Of a stretch of 31,483 nt of DNA, positions 31,341 to 31,483 are shown one piece after another. The stretch is from an uncultured Lachnospiraceae bacterium (lineage in GTDB: Bacteria > Bacillota > Clostridia > Lachnospirales > Lachnospiraceae). The DNA lies in assembly GCA_910585905.1 (NCBI GenBank), contig CAJUID010000020.1, positions 22,241 through 53,723 on the forward strand, read 5' to 3'. The notes beneath the pieces are model-generated. The model saw only the letters and a program-made list of their open reading frames with translations. It was not told the DNA's origin and ran no database searches. A program made the translations under genes and the position numbers. Each line of letters begins with the position of its first letter. Within the stretch, counting starts at the first letter, position 1.

Positions 31341-31483
31341 TTTTCCCCCATTATCTATTTCTACTTCATCTAATTCATCAGGTATATTTAGTTTACCACA
31401 AGTCACCTGAAAAGTCATTGATAATCCTATTTTGACTTTCCCCATTTTTTGAAGAGGATACTCTGCAGTTATCCATAGGCAGA

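Noticed and set aside
31341..31445. 35-codon in-frame extension of the UDP-glucose dehydrogenase
   Set aside because: The Rossmann motif starts normally after the ATG at 31340, which has a good GGGGGA site; the extension has no family similarity.

Overview
The window reads as chromosomal DNA of an anaerobic Firmicute, most likely a gut Lachnospiraceae (Clostridia). The evidence is AT-rich intergenic DNA, strong AGGAGG-type ribosome binding sites with some TTG and GTG starts, a biotin-dependent Na+-pumping decarboxylase operon, cellobiose phosphorylase, a sensory [FeFe]-hydrogenase-like protein, and several small families typical of that group (YlxM, DUF4474, HdeD-like, a DUF6774-like small protein). 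Species cannot be named from the sequence. I found no rRNA or tRNA genes, CRISPR array, phage genes or complete transposase gene.

Layout, left to right. 1-3.3 kb (minus strand): ffh, a secreted Big_2-domain protein and ylxM. The usual ylxM-ffh pair is split by the secreted gene, which has its own promoter and terminator; a 56-bp tandem repeat copying the ffh stop-codon region follows ffh. 3.3-9.1 kb (minus): a five-gene biotin-dependent carboxyltransferase / Na+ pump operon: 12S-like carboxyltransferase, OadG-like gamma subunit, biotin carrier, OadB-like beta subunit, 5S/OadA-like carboxyltransferase. 9.2-10.6 kb: an ECF transporter S component (minus) divergent from a TetR-type regulator (plus). 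10.7-14.0 kb (minus): a compact cluster of free-standing condensation protein, acyl carrier protein and AMP-forming ligase, resembling a minimal nonribosomal assembly line. 14.2-19.7 kb (minus): alpha/beta hydrolase, RlmI-like rRNA methyltransferase, Na/Pi-cotransporter-PhoU fusion and O-acetylhomoserine sulfhydrylase. 20.1-24 kb: an Xre-type regulator (plus) convergent with a membrane-anchored NodB deacetylase (minus), then cellobiose phosphorylase (plus). 24-31.4 kb: a lysine-rich unknown protein behind a sigma-D-type promoter, a hydrogenase-like protein fused to a chemoreceptor signalling domain, a DUF4474/metallophosphoesterase pair, an HdeD-like membrane protein, an unlisted 59-aa gene (plus), a MITE-like inverted-repeat element nested in another hairpin, and a UDP-glucose dehydrogenase family protein.

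The strongest candidate for something undescribed is a structured RNA present twice in the decarboxylase operon, immediately upstream of the biotin carrier gene and of the OadA-like gene. Both copies fold into the same architecture: a 7-bp hairpin with 8-nt loop, a 9-bp hairpin with 12-nt loop, an A/U-rich hairpin, and a 9-10 bp pseudoknot pairing the 12-nt loop with bases just 5' of the Shine-Dalgarno sequence. Compensatory changes between copies, and G-U pairs that exist only on the operon strand, argue for selection on RNA structure. A Na+- or metabolite-responsive translational switch that balances subunit production is a testable inference, not an observation.
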